Under the pieces are notes generated by a model. It did no database searches, was not told where the DNA came from, and saw nothing but the letters and a program-made list of their open reading frames with translations. From Anaerolineales bacterium (GTDB lineage Bacteria > Chloroflexota > Anaerolineae > Anaerolineales > E44-bin32): a stretch of 5,294 nucleotides of DNA. This document shows, piece by piece, positions 1 to 4,937 of the stretch. The stretch covers positions 1-5,294 of the forward strand of contig DAOWMX010000166.1 in assembly GCA_030642885.1 (NCBI GenBank), in the 5' to 3' direction. The position numbers and the translations under genes are program-made. Position 1 is the first letter of the stretch. Every line of letters begins with the position of its first letter.

Positions 1-173
1 AAGACGACGTCATTTACAGTATCGCCGCTTCTTCCAGAAGCAGCATCGGCCACACCGGAATTAATCCCGAGAACGATGAGATTGAATACGATGGCTGTCA
101 CCACAAAGATCGTGTCTGTACGACTACTCTGGTTCAGTTCGCTAACGATATGGTCATGCACTTGATTTAACAC
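1..173 (-). CDS. Unrecognised small membrane protein, N-terminal part (runs off left edge)
   Basis: An open frame of 57 complete codons begins at a GTG (173-171) and has no stop before the window edge. I do not recognise the family. The visible protein starts MLNQVHDHIVSELNQ, a polar and probably cytoplasmic helix. Residues about 21-39 (TIFVVTAIVFNLIVLGINS) form one clear membrane segment, followed by a small, Gly/Ser/Asp-containing stretch. The start is chosen because a near-perfect Shine-Dalgarno sequence, AAAGGAGG, lies 5 bases upstream, and no stop codon interrupts the frame. It begins 23 bases after the stop of the TrmO-like gene on the same strand, so the two are probably co-transcribed. 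Membrane location is inferred from hydrophobicity. No function is proposed, because the rest of the protein lies outside the window. Confidence 0.72.
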   Translation of the reverse strand, partial: MLNQVHDHIVSELNQSSRTDTIFVVTAIVFNLIVLGINSGVADAASGRSGDTVNDVV

Positions 174-178
174 AGCTG

Positions 179-186
179 CCTCCTTT
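179..186 (-). promoter_or_regulatory. Strong ribosome binding site for the left-edge membrane protein
   Basis: On the minus strand the sequence reads AAAGGAGG, 5 bases before a GTG. This is the best Shine-Dalgarno match in the window. It is the main reason to call the GTG at 173 a real start, and it shows that the short partial frame is genuinely translated. Confidence 0.75.
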
Positions 187-196
187 AATAAAAAGG

Positions 197-676
197 TCAC
201 CTGAAGCGATCGTCTGAAGTCTTCCCCCCGACCTCCCCCCTGGCTTTTTCCAGCCAGCCTATGCGGGCGTCCGGTCGATGGTCAAACTCGGGTACGTACG
301 GCTTTAGATCGAGAAGCGGTGTGCCGTCCAGAACATCCAAGTCATCAACATGGAGAACGCCGCCTTCAACACGAATCAGTTTGACAATAGATAGGCCAAT
401 TGGATTAGGACGCGTTGGCGCTCGAGTCGCAAACACCCCGCGCGGGGATGTATCGAGAAAAGGGGTCACGGTGAGAGATTGTTCTCGAGCAGCGTGCATA
501 TGGTAGAGCAGGATGATATGCGAAAAACCATCCAAATCCTTTAAGCCGTCCTGATATTCGGGAAAAATCTCGACCCTGCCCTGAGCGCTGGCTTTACTGG
601 CAGGTTGGATGGGCATGGCTTCCAAATCCTTGAAAGGACTGCAAATAAGCCCTATCGCCTGGTATGTGATATCCAT
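197..676 (-). CDS. trmO: TrmO/TsaA-family tRNA (N6-threonylcarbamoyladenosine37-N6)-methyltransferase
   Basis: A complete 159-residue protein of the TrmO (TsaA/YaeB, VirR) family. Members use S-adenosylmethionine to methylate N6 of threonylcarbamoyladenosine at position 37 of tRNA, a cytoplasmic modification that tunes decoding next to the anticodon. Family signatures are easy to see: the opening YQAIGLICSPF (5-15), DTSPRGVFATRAPTRPNPIG (75-94), which carries the conserved R-x-P-x-RPNPIGLS core, and LDGTPLLDLKPYVPEFD (116-132). The length matches the catalytic beta-barrel domain alone. The Escherichia coli protein has an additional C-terminal domain that is absent here, as in many short bacterial and archaeal members. 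The ATG is preceded by AGGA with 7 bases spacing (684-687). The family call is firm. The exact substrate is inferred, since short TsaA proteins are less well characterised. It probably heads an operon with the downstream membrane protein. Confidence 0.93.
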   Translation of the reverse strand: MDITYQAIGLICSPFKDLEAMPIQPASKASAQGRVEIFPEYQDGLKDLDGFSHIILLYHMHAAREQSLTVTPFLDTSPRGVFATRAPTRPNPIGLSIVKLIRVEGGVLHVDDLDVLDGTPLLDLKPYVPEFDHRPDARIGWLEKARGEVGGKTSDDRFR

Positions 677-719
677 TTGTGAGTCCTGAGAATCGTCGTT
701 GTCATCGATATGCCCCTTT

Positions 720-747
720 ATCCTAACAGAGGAATGTTAAAAACCAA
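720..747 (-). promoter_or_regulatory. Weak candidate promoter for the TrmO-like gene
   Basis: On the minus strand, TTGGTT (747-742) and TAGGAT (725-720) are separated by 16 bases, placing a start of transcription about 35-40 bases ahead of the ATG at 676. The -10 is a fair match to TATAAT and the -35 is poor. It is listed because it is the best pair I see at a sensible distance. Confidence 0.25.
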
Positions 748-753
748 CCCGAA

Positions 754-782
754 TTGACCCGTTAACTATTATCAGTTTTAAG
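754..782 (+). promoter_or_regulatory. Candidate promoter for the small membrane protein gene (distal)
   Basis: TTGACC (754-759, five of six consensus bases) and TTTAAG (777-782, four of six) are separated by exactly 17 bases. If used, the transcript would carry a leader of roughly 200 bases before the ATG at 987. The -10 lies inside the dyad at 773-798, so a bound regulator would be expected to block it. Confidence 0.3.
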
Positions 783-798
783 CTGCCCTTTATAACTG
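773..798. repeat. Operator-like dyad overlapping a candidate -10 element
   Basis: CAGTTTTAA (773-781) and TTATAACTG (790-798) are inverted copies matching at eight of nine positions, separated by 8 bases. Half-site centres are 17 bases apart, a spacing compatible with a dimeric DNA-binding protein. The dyad covers the -10 of the distal rightward promoter candidate. No T-tract follows, so it is unlikely to be a terminator. The protein that would bind is unknown. Confidence 0.35.
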
Positions 799-868
799 TT
801 AAGCGGAGACAACTCCAGTGAGTGGGCATGCTGCCGCTGCAGTTCATGGACGTCAAAACTGACAGAGC

Positions 869-895
869 TTGAATTGTGTCCCACAAACCATAATC
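869..895 (+). promoter_or_regulatory. Weak candidate promoter for the small membrane protein gene (proximal)
   Basis: CATAAT (890-895) matches five of six -10 bases. The only -35-like hexamer near it is TTGAAT (869-874), with a short 15-base spacer. It would give a leader of about 85 bases. It is an alternative to the distal candidate at 754-782. Confidence 0.2.
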
Positions 896-973
896 TCCCC
901 CAGTTCTCCATTCTCTATTCATGCTCAGTTCACAATCCTCACGCAGAATCAATGCGAAATCTAATTCACTAAT

Positions 974-979
974 AAGGAG
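974..979 (+). promoter_or_regulatory. Ribosome binding site setting the start at 987
   Basis: AAGGAG lies 7 bases ahead of the ATG at 987. It decides in favour of this start over the in-frame ATG at 921, which has no comparable site and would add 22 polar residues in front of the first membrane segment. Confidence 0.75.
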
Positions 980-986
980 AAAGAAC

Positions 987-1454
987 ATGAAAAGGAATAC
1001 ATGGATTGGAATAGGGGCAACAGTGCTTTTGATCGCGGCGTTGGTGGTCGTCGGTGTGATCTTCTACAACATCGGCATCTCCCGTGGAGTGGCTACCGCT
1101 GCCGACCTGGAAGGGTTTGTCCTTGCGGGTGGTCCCCTATCCCACAAAGTCTACATGGAAGGCAGCGTAGAGGGCTTCCCTGTCCCTGTGCATCGCTTCC
1201 CATCCTTCTTTATGGGTCTTCTGGGATTCTTGGTGTTATTCTTCCTGCTGCGCGCCCTCGCCAGGTTTGTATTCTTCCCGCTATTTGGCTTCGGTGCAAT
1301 GCGAATGGGTCCTCACCATCCTGGTTGGCGGCCGATGGGAAGGTACGCCTGTGGGGATTGGGATGAGATGGATACCCCAGAGTTTGTCCAAAAGTGGCAC
1401 TCACAGATGCACGACACCGAAGAAAACAACGAGTCTGACACACCCAAAGCCTGA
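987..1454 (+). CDS. Small two-helix membrane protein with His/Trp-rich cytoplasmic tail, next to a two-component system
   Basis: A 155-residue protein of no characterised family that I can name. It resembles uncharacterised small membrane proteins that I recall next to OmpR-type two-component systems in Chloroflexota. After a short basic N-terminus (MKRN), residues about 6-28 form a first membrane segment. A loop at 29-73 contains NIGISRG and a Gly/Pro-rich stretch. A second, very hydrophobic segment spans about 74-100. The C-terminal tail has MGPHHPGWRP (107-116) and an acidic stretch with WHSQMH (137-142). With a positively charged N-terminus inside, the loop would face outward and the tail would sit in the cytoplasm. 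The start is supported by AAGGAG at 974-979. A strong terminator follows immediately, so it may be expressed separately from the response regulator 138 bases downstream. A role as accessory sensor, metal-responsive factor or target of that system is inference only. Confidence 0.82.
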   Translation: MKRNTWIGIGATVLLIAALVVVGVIFYNIGISRGVATAADLEGFVLAGGPLSHKVYMEGSVEGFPVPVHRFPSFFMGLLGFLVLFFLLRALARFVFFPLFGFGAMRMGPHHPGWRPMGRYACGDWDEMDTPEFVQKWHSQMHDTEENNESDTPKA

Positions 1455-1470
1455 CCCTCGTCTCCAGCAG

Positions 1471-1510
1471 CCCGGGCGGTTTCTCGAAACCACCCGGGTT
1501 TGCGCTTTTC
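1471..1510 (+). terminator. Intrinsic terminator after the small membrane protein gene
   Basis: The hairpin at 1471-1498 has an outer 6-bp CCCGGG/CCCGGG stem, one C-A mismatch, an inner 5-bp GGTTT/AAACC stem and a CTCG loop. It is followed by a T-rich tail reading TTTGCGCTTTTC. It begins 16 bases after the TGA. The tail is interrupted by GCGC, so some read-through into the response regulator is possible. Confidence 0.85.
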
Positions 1511-1544
1511 TAATGAGATGAGCCGACTCACTTACCAGTTGATG

Positions 1545-1550
1545 TAGAAT
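1545..1550 (+). promoter_or_regulatory. Possible -10 element for the response regulator-kinase operon
   Basis: TAGAAT (1545-1550) is a good -10 match located between the terminator and the response regulator, with no recognisable -35 at the usual distance. A start of transcription near 1557 would leave a leader of about 35 bases before the TTG at 1592. A promoter here would fit the preceding terminator, and a promoter dependent on an activator (such as the regulator itself) would fit the missing -35. Confidence 0.3.
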
Positions 1551-1578
1551 AGGTGCATCCGCATCGATTCCCGCATCT

Positions 1579-1584
1579 GGAGGT
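1579..1584 (+). promoter_or_regulatory. Ribosome binding site that fixes a TTG start
   Basis: GGAGGT sits 7 bases ahead of the TTG at 1592. The in-frame GTG at 1553 has no such site, lies almost at the predicted start of transcription, and would add 13 residues that response regulators do not have. Confidence 0.8.
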
Positions 1585-1591
1585 CCCCTGT

Positions 1592-2275
1592 TTGAAGAAG
1601 ATCTTAGTGGTTGATGACGAGCCGAAGATCATCCAGCTTACACAGGATTACCTGGAGAACGCTGGTTTTTCGGTCATAAGCTCTGGCGACGGAGAACACG
1701 CCCTAGCTGTAATCCAAGTCGAGAAGCCTGACCTTGTTGTGTTAGACCTCGGGCTTCCTGGCATGGATGGTTTGGATGTATGTCGATCTATCCGCAAGAC
1801 ATCGAACCTCCCGATCATCATGCTTACCGCACGCGATGAGGAAACTGACAAACTCGTCGGGCTGGAGCTCGGCGCCGACGATTACATCACCAAACCCTTC
1901 AGCCCCAAGGAGCTCGTCGCCAGGGTGCGGTCCGTTCTACGAAGGTCAGAGCTGGTCCAGGAAGGACGAGAAGTTATCCATGTGGGGGATGTCACGCTGG
2001 ATATACCGCGTATGCGGGTCACCGTTGGTGGTGAGGAGATCGAACTCACCGCGACGGAGTTTCAGCTTTTACAGGCCCTCGCCGGTCAACCAGGGCGAAT
2101 CTTCACCCGCTCCCAACTTCTCGATGCCGTCCATGGTGTTGCCATCGAATCTTACGAGCGGGCAATCGACGCTCATATTAAGAACATTCGTCGTAAGCTC
2201 GAACCTGTCCCTCATGAGCCGCGATACATCCAAACAGTTTACGGTGTGGGGTACCGATTTAGCGATGAAGCATAG
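1592..2275 (+). CDS. OmpR/PhoB-family response regulator
   Basis: A complete 227-residue response regulator: a receiver domain (about 1-117) joined to an OmpR-type winged-helix DNA-binding domain (about 127-225). The receiver shows every key residue: the acidic pocket D8-D9 in ILVVDDEP, the phospho-acceptor D52 in LVVLDLGLPGMDG, T79 in IIMLTARD, and K101 in DDYITKPF. The winged helix has LTATEFQLL (152-160), RSQLLDAV (173-180), the recognition helix around ERAIDAHIKNIRRKL (189-203) and the wing YIQTVYGVGYRF (212-223). Phosphorylation by the adjacent kinase should control its DNA binding. The TTG start is set by GGAGGT at 1579-1584 and gives the standard MKKILVVDDEP opening. Its stop overlaps the kinase start by 11 bases, pointing to coupled translation. 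The regulon cannot be read from the sequence. The neighbouring small membrane protein gene is the obvious candidate target. Confidence 0.96.
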   Translation: MKKILVVDDEPKIIQLTQDYLENAGFSVISSGDGEHALAVIQVEKPDLVVLDLGLPGMDGLDVCRSIRKTSNLPIIMLTARDEETDKLVGLELGADDYITKPFSPKELVARVRSVLRRSELVQEGREVIHVGDVTLDIPRMRVTVGGEEIELTATEFQLLQALAGQPGRIFTRSQLLDAVHGVAIESYERAIDAHIKNIRRKLEPVPHEPRYIQTVYGVGYRFSDEA

Positions 2276-3407
2276 CAACCACTCCACGCATCGTTTCTGG
2301 GATAAGGCGCACGAGCGCCGTTCCAAACGCCCACCACCACACTGGTGGCCCGAGGACGAATCCTGGCCGCCGGATCCACCGCTCTGGCGGAAAAACCGCC
2401 ATAAATTGTTCCCACGCCTTGCCTTTGGAGCGCTCCTCACTTTAGTGATCGCTACGGTGACTTGCTCGGGAGGCGTTTATTTACTCACGAAAGTCTCGCC
2501 AGGGATTGACCTACACAAAACGGGCGCTCTGCCCATATTCATCGGCGTGGGCATTCTTGTCACCGCCGTAGTCTTTCAAATGGGTCGAACAATCCGCCGC
2601 GTAGTTTCCCCCATTGATGATCTACTGGAAGCCTCCGATAGCGTTGCAGACGGCGACTATTCAGTGAGAGTACCGGAGCGTGGATCCCCTGAGATGGTTG
2701 CCCTCGTGGCATCCTTCAACGCTATGGTCCGCCAACTTGAGGTGCAAGCAGATCAGCGCAATGAGCTTATGGCTGATCTCACCCATGAGCTGCGAACACC
2801 CATAACTGTCATCCAGGGAAACATAGAAGGCATTATTGACGGCGTATACAAACGAGATGACGCTCATTTGAAAGCGCTGCTCGAGGAGACAAGACAGCTT
2901 TCCAGTTTGATCGAAGATTTACGTACACTTGGATTGGCTGATAGCGGAGCACTCCACCTGCATAGAGAAGCCACTGATATGGCATTGCTAACCAGCGAGA
3001 CGCTTGCCGCTTATCGCCCCCAAATTGAGGTGGCAGGGATTACCCTTAACCTGACTTCCGCGGATGGTATTTCCCCCATCAACGTCGATCCGTTGCGATT
3101 TCGAGAGGTGCTGACCAATCTGATCGCAAACGCGCTGCGCTATACACCGTCCGGCGAAACGATCGAGGTTCAGATTGAGCTGGAGGGGACCGATCGAGTC
3201 CGAATCGTCGTCGGCGATACCGGCTCCGGGATTGACCCCCAAGATCTACCCCACATCTTCGAGCGATTCTACAAATCGGCTGATTCAGCAGGCAGCGGCC
3301 TGGGGCTGGCTATCGCCAAGAAGCTGGTGGAAGCCCATGGAGGTGAGATCGGCGCCGAAAGCGATCCTGATCAAGGGACACAGATCACAATTTTGCTGCC
3401 AATCTGA
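2265..3407 (+). CDS. HAMP-domain sensor histidine kinase with a very short external loop
   Basis: A complete 380-residue membrane histidine kinase, cognate to the preceding regulator. A cytoplasmic N-terminus of about 48 residues is rich in His, Arg, Pro and Trp (PPPHWWPEDESWPPDPPLW at 23-41). Membrane segments lie at about 51-75 and 88-106, leaving only some 12 residues outside. A HAMP linker (about 107-160) follows. The dimerisation/phosphoacceptor region has H174 in DLTHELRTP. The ATPase domain has the N box (LTNLIANALRYTP, 283-295), the G1 box DTGSGI (318-323), the F box IFERFYKS (331-338) and the G2 box GSGLGLAI (343-350). All catalytic boxes look intact. The ATG at 2265 overlaps the regulator's stop and lacks a good ribosome site, which fits translational coupling. 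The frame stays open far upstream inside the regulator gene, but that stretch has no kinase features. With so small a loop, the signal is probably sensed within the membrane, by the N-terminal region or through a partner protein. Confidence 0.96.
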   Translation: MKHSNHSTHRFWDKAHERRSKRPPPHWWPEDESWPPDPPLWRKNRHKLFPRLAFGALLTLVIATVTCSGGVYLLTKVSPGIDLHKTGALPIFIGVGILVTAVVFQMGRTIRRVVSPIDDLLEASDSVADGDYSVRVPERGSPEMVALVASFNAMVRQLEVQADQRNELMADLTHELRTPITVIQGNIEGIIDGVYKRDDAHLKALLEETRQLSSLIEDLRTLGLADSGALHLHREATDMALLTSETLAAYRPQIEVAGITLNLTSADGISPINVDPLRFREVLTNLIANALRYTPSGETIEVQIELEGTDRVRIVVGDTGSGIDPQDLPHIFERFYKSADSAGSGLGLAIAKKLVEAHGGEIGAESDPDQGTQITILLPI

Positions 3408-3438
3408 ATTATTGGAACTAAACGGGCTGCACAAATCA

Positions 3439-3476
3439 GGGGCGCGTTGGTACATACTAACGCCCCTTTCTCTTTT
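3439..3476 (+). terminator. Intrinsic terminator after the histidine kinase
   Basis: The hairpin at 3439-3466 has a 5-bp GGGGC/GCCCC base, a 2-base bulge (3444-3445), an upper 5-bp stem GTTGG/CTAAC with one G-T pair and a TACATA loop. It is followed by TTTCTCTTTT. It lies 31 bases after the kinase stop and ends the signalling operon. On the other strand it lacks a T-tract, so it should work mainly rightward. Confidence 0.85.
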
Positions 3477-3490
3477 GCGCCAAGTATTTA

Positions 3491-3525
3491 CCCTTGCAAA
3501 TAATGACTACACGCATTTCCAAGGG
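3491..3525. repeat. Inverted repeat between convergent genes
   Basis: CCCTTGCAAAT (3491-3501) and ATTTCCAAGGG (3515-3525) are complementary at ten of eleven positions across a 13-base loop. Neither strand has a T-tract after it, so it is not a canonical terminator. It lies in the tail region shared by the kinase transcript and the oppositely directed HD-domain transcript and could stabilise a 3' end or act as a Rho-associated stop. Confidence 0.45.
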
Positions 3526-3557
3526 CAGCTTAGGTCAACATGCTCGGCCTGTACCGT

Positions 3558-4145
3558 TCATTCTAAGTATTCCTTATCAACGGCGTCATCGATGAGCGAC
3601 ATCGCAAACTCCCAAAGTGGGAGCGCCCCTTCCTTCATAACTTCATTGCGGGAGCTCACCTGGTTTGCCCTTATGCCATGTTCACGCCACGATCGCCCCT
3701 CGGTATGAAAGTTATGGAGCAAGGGCATGAGTCGATCGATCGTGGCCGCGAATTTCGCCTCCGCTGTACTTCGCTCCTCGAACTCTCTCCATAGCTCATG
3801 AAACTCCTCCATTTGATCCTCGGGCAGTAAACCAAAGAGACGCACAGCAGCTTCACTCTCACGGCTGGATTGATCCGTCACACTAGCTTCATCATAGCAG
3901 TAGGTGTCGCCCGCATCGATCTCGATAATGTCATGAATCAGAAGCATCTTCACAGTTCGCAATAAGTCGACAGGCTGCTCTGTATATTCTGCGAGAAGCA
4001 ACCCCATAAGGGCGACATGCCAGCTGTGTTCAGCGGAGTTCTCCCGCCGGGCGCCATCGAGTATGTACGACTGTCGGATGACCGATTTAAGTTTGTCAAT
4101 TTCAAGGATGAACCTGATCTGCTGATCGAAGCGTTCTTTATCCAT
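3558..4145 (-). CDS. HD-domain nucleotide phosphohydrolase (YfbR/HDDC2-like)
   Basis: A complete 195-residue HD-superfamily protein of the YfbR/HDDC2 group (COG1896, HD_3-like), predicted to be a soluble metal-dependent 5'-deoxynucleotidase that removes phosphate from nucleoside monophosphates. Metal-site residues are visible: H40 in RRENSAEHSWHVALM (33-47), H71-D72 in LLIHDIIEIDAGD (68-80), and D137 in TIDRLMPLLHN (135-145). They match in order and spacing the H...HD...D ligands of E. coli YfbR. E75, D77 and D80 follow the HD pair, as in the family. The ATG at 4145 gives the usual MDKERFDQQIRFILEIDKLK opening. A GTG 30 bases further upstream (4175) would add ten residues with no family match. 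The ribosome site is weak (AGGGCGGG region). It lies 101 bases downstream of the methyltransferase-like gene on the same strand and converges on the kinase gene. The family is firm. The substrate is inferred from homologues. Confidence 0.9.
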   Translation of the reverse strand: MDKERFDQQIRFILEIDKLKSVIRQSYILDGARRENSAEHSWHVALMGLLLAEYTEQPVDLLRTVKMLLIHDIIEIDAGDTYCYDEASVTDQSSRESEAAVRLFGLLPEDQMEEFHELWREFEERSTAEAKFAATIDRLMPLLHNFHTEGRSWREHGIRANQVSSRNEVMKEGALPLWEFAMSLIDDAVDKEYLE

Positions 4146-4246
4146 TTGCACCCGCCCTGTTAAAGGTATGATCACCGGTCGGTCCCCGCTTGAGTGCAGC
4201 TCTCACTGGCTTCTTCACAACAGGAAGAGATGGTCGGGGATGACAG

Positions 4247-4783
4247 TTACTTCTTCGGCATTGAAGGAATGATGAACGGCGTTGTCTCCTTAAACTCCAT
4301 ATACGACTGCCCAAATCTCGCTTCGAGTTCCTTCTCTTCGATATATTTAAGGTAAGCAATAAGCACGGCCGCAAAGCTCGTCACCAAAGCGATCGCAGAC
4401 CAGGAACCGGTCCAGATCGCTAGCCCGTAATAAAGAACGATCGTCCCGAAACCCATCGGGTTCCGGCAATAGGCGAATGGCCCGGTGACAAGCAATATCT
4501 GCGTCGCCATAACCGGAAGCGGCGTACCCCGGCCACGCGTGAGCTGATCGACGATCGACCACATTGCGAACAGCCATCCGACGAGCGTCATGGCTCCACC
4601 AACCACGAGATTTATCAAACCAAAGTCGAATCGCGAGATATGCAGCCAGCTATCAATGGCGGCTGATCCTTTGATTATCAGAAAGGGAATCAACAGGATA
4701 AAAACGACCCCCGCCAGGAGGGTCGCGATCACTCTCTCTCCCATGCCGAATTCGCGCTCAGCCCACTTCGTGAAACGTTTCAT
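4247..4783 (-). CDS. Isoprenylcysteine carboxyl-methyltransferase-like integral membrane protein
   Basis: A complete 178-residue multi-helix membrane protein of the ICMT/phospholipid methyltransferase superfamily. Such proteins transfer a methyl group from S-adenosylmethionine to membrane-embedded lipid-like substrates. Hydrophobic segments lie near 16-38, 54-77, 111-127 and 129-146. The superfamily's cofactor-binding half is well preserved: GRGTPLP (84-90), VTGPFAYCRNPMGFG (99-113) with the R-N-P motif, and the C-terminal EEKELEARFGQSYMEFK (149-165), which has the E-E...F-G..Y pattern. The start at 4783 is chosen because AGGTGA lies 7 bases upstream. An in-frame ATG at 4879 would add 32 residues with no membrane or family feature. 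Bacteria lack the eukaryotic CAAX substrate in general, so the true substrate is unknown. It lies 154 bases after the ASCH gene. A weak -10-like TACACT (4876-4871) hints at its own promoter. Confidence 0.87.
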   Translation of the reverse strand: MKRFTKWAEREFGMGERVIATLLAGVVFILLIPFLIIKGSAAIDSWLHISRFDFGLINLVVGGAMTLVGWLFAMWSIVDQLTRGRGTPLPVMATQILLVTGPFAYCRNPMGFGTIVLYYGLAIWTGSWSAIALVTSFAAVLIAYLKYIEEKELEARFGQSYMEFKETTPFIIPSMPKK

Positions 4784-4790
4784 TGCCCTC

Positions 4791-4796
4791 TCACCT
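4791..4796 (-). promoter_or_regulatory. Ribosome binding site for the ICMT-like gene
   Basis: On the minus strand AGGTGA lies 7 bases before the ATG at 4783. It supports the shorter start that gives a 178-residue protein. Confidence 0.6.
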
Positions 4797-4937
4797 TCGG
4801 ATGTAAAAAAATCATCCCCTTTGGTAAATATGATTGATTCTTGGAAGAAATCTCCCTGTTCGCTTCCTATAGTGTACATACCTAACTCTGATTTTTTCCA
4901 AAATGATCACTAGCTAAACGTGACGTCAATCCCTTCA

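Larger units (their letters stand above)
677..986. promoter_or_regulatory. Divergent intergenic control region (310 bases)
   Basis: This stretch separates the leftward TrmO-like gene from the rightward small membrane protein and must carry start signals for both. I find no convincing gene. An 83-codon frame on the minus strand has no family resemblance and would overlap the start of the real rightward gene. The rightward frame is open back to an ATG at 921, but that extension is polar, lacks a ribosome site and is better read as leader. The region contains candidate promoters in both directions, a near-perfect dyad at 773-798, and six copies of the pentamer CAGTT or its complement AACTG, at 773, 794, 840, 857, 901 and 926. 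Confidence 0.6.

Noticed and set aside
921..986. N-terminal extension of the small membrane protein from an ATG at 921
   Set aside because: The 22 added residues are polar and the ATG lacks a ribosome site, whereas the ATG at 987 has AAGGAG at 7 bases and starts directly before the first membrane segment.
737..988. 83-codon minus-strand frame in the divergent intergenic region
   Set aside because: It has no recognisable family, overlaps the start of the rightward gene and lies in what must be promoter DNA. No good ribosome site was seen.
1767..2264. Plus-strand frame open upstream of the histidine kinase, inside the response regulator gene
   Set aside because: It is the +2-type shadow of the regulator's coding frame. 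Its translation has no kinase or membrane feature, while the regulator frame is an intact, complete protein. The kinase begins at the ATG at 2265.
3175..3708. 177-codon plus-strand frame across the end of the kinase gene and into the HD-domain gene
   Set aside because: It overlaps two well-supported genes in other frames and runs through the kinase terminator. The translation is low-complexity Ser/Pro-rich and typical of an antisense or shifted shadow.
4146..4246. Possible terminator or promoter between the ICMT-like and HD-domain genes
   Set aside because: Only short 4-5 bp stems are present, without a T-tract, and no convincing -35/-10 pair was found.
4921..4928. Perfect 8-base palindrome TGACGTCA next to the ASCH stop codon
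   Set aside because: It is short and isolated, sits at the end of a gene, and an 8-base palindrome is not rare. The TTGACG on the minus strand has no acceptable -10 partner.
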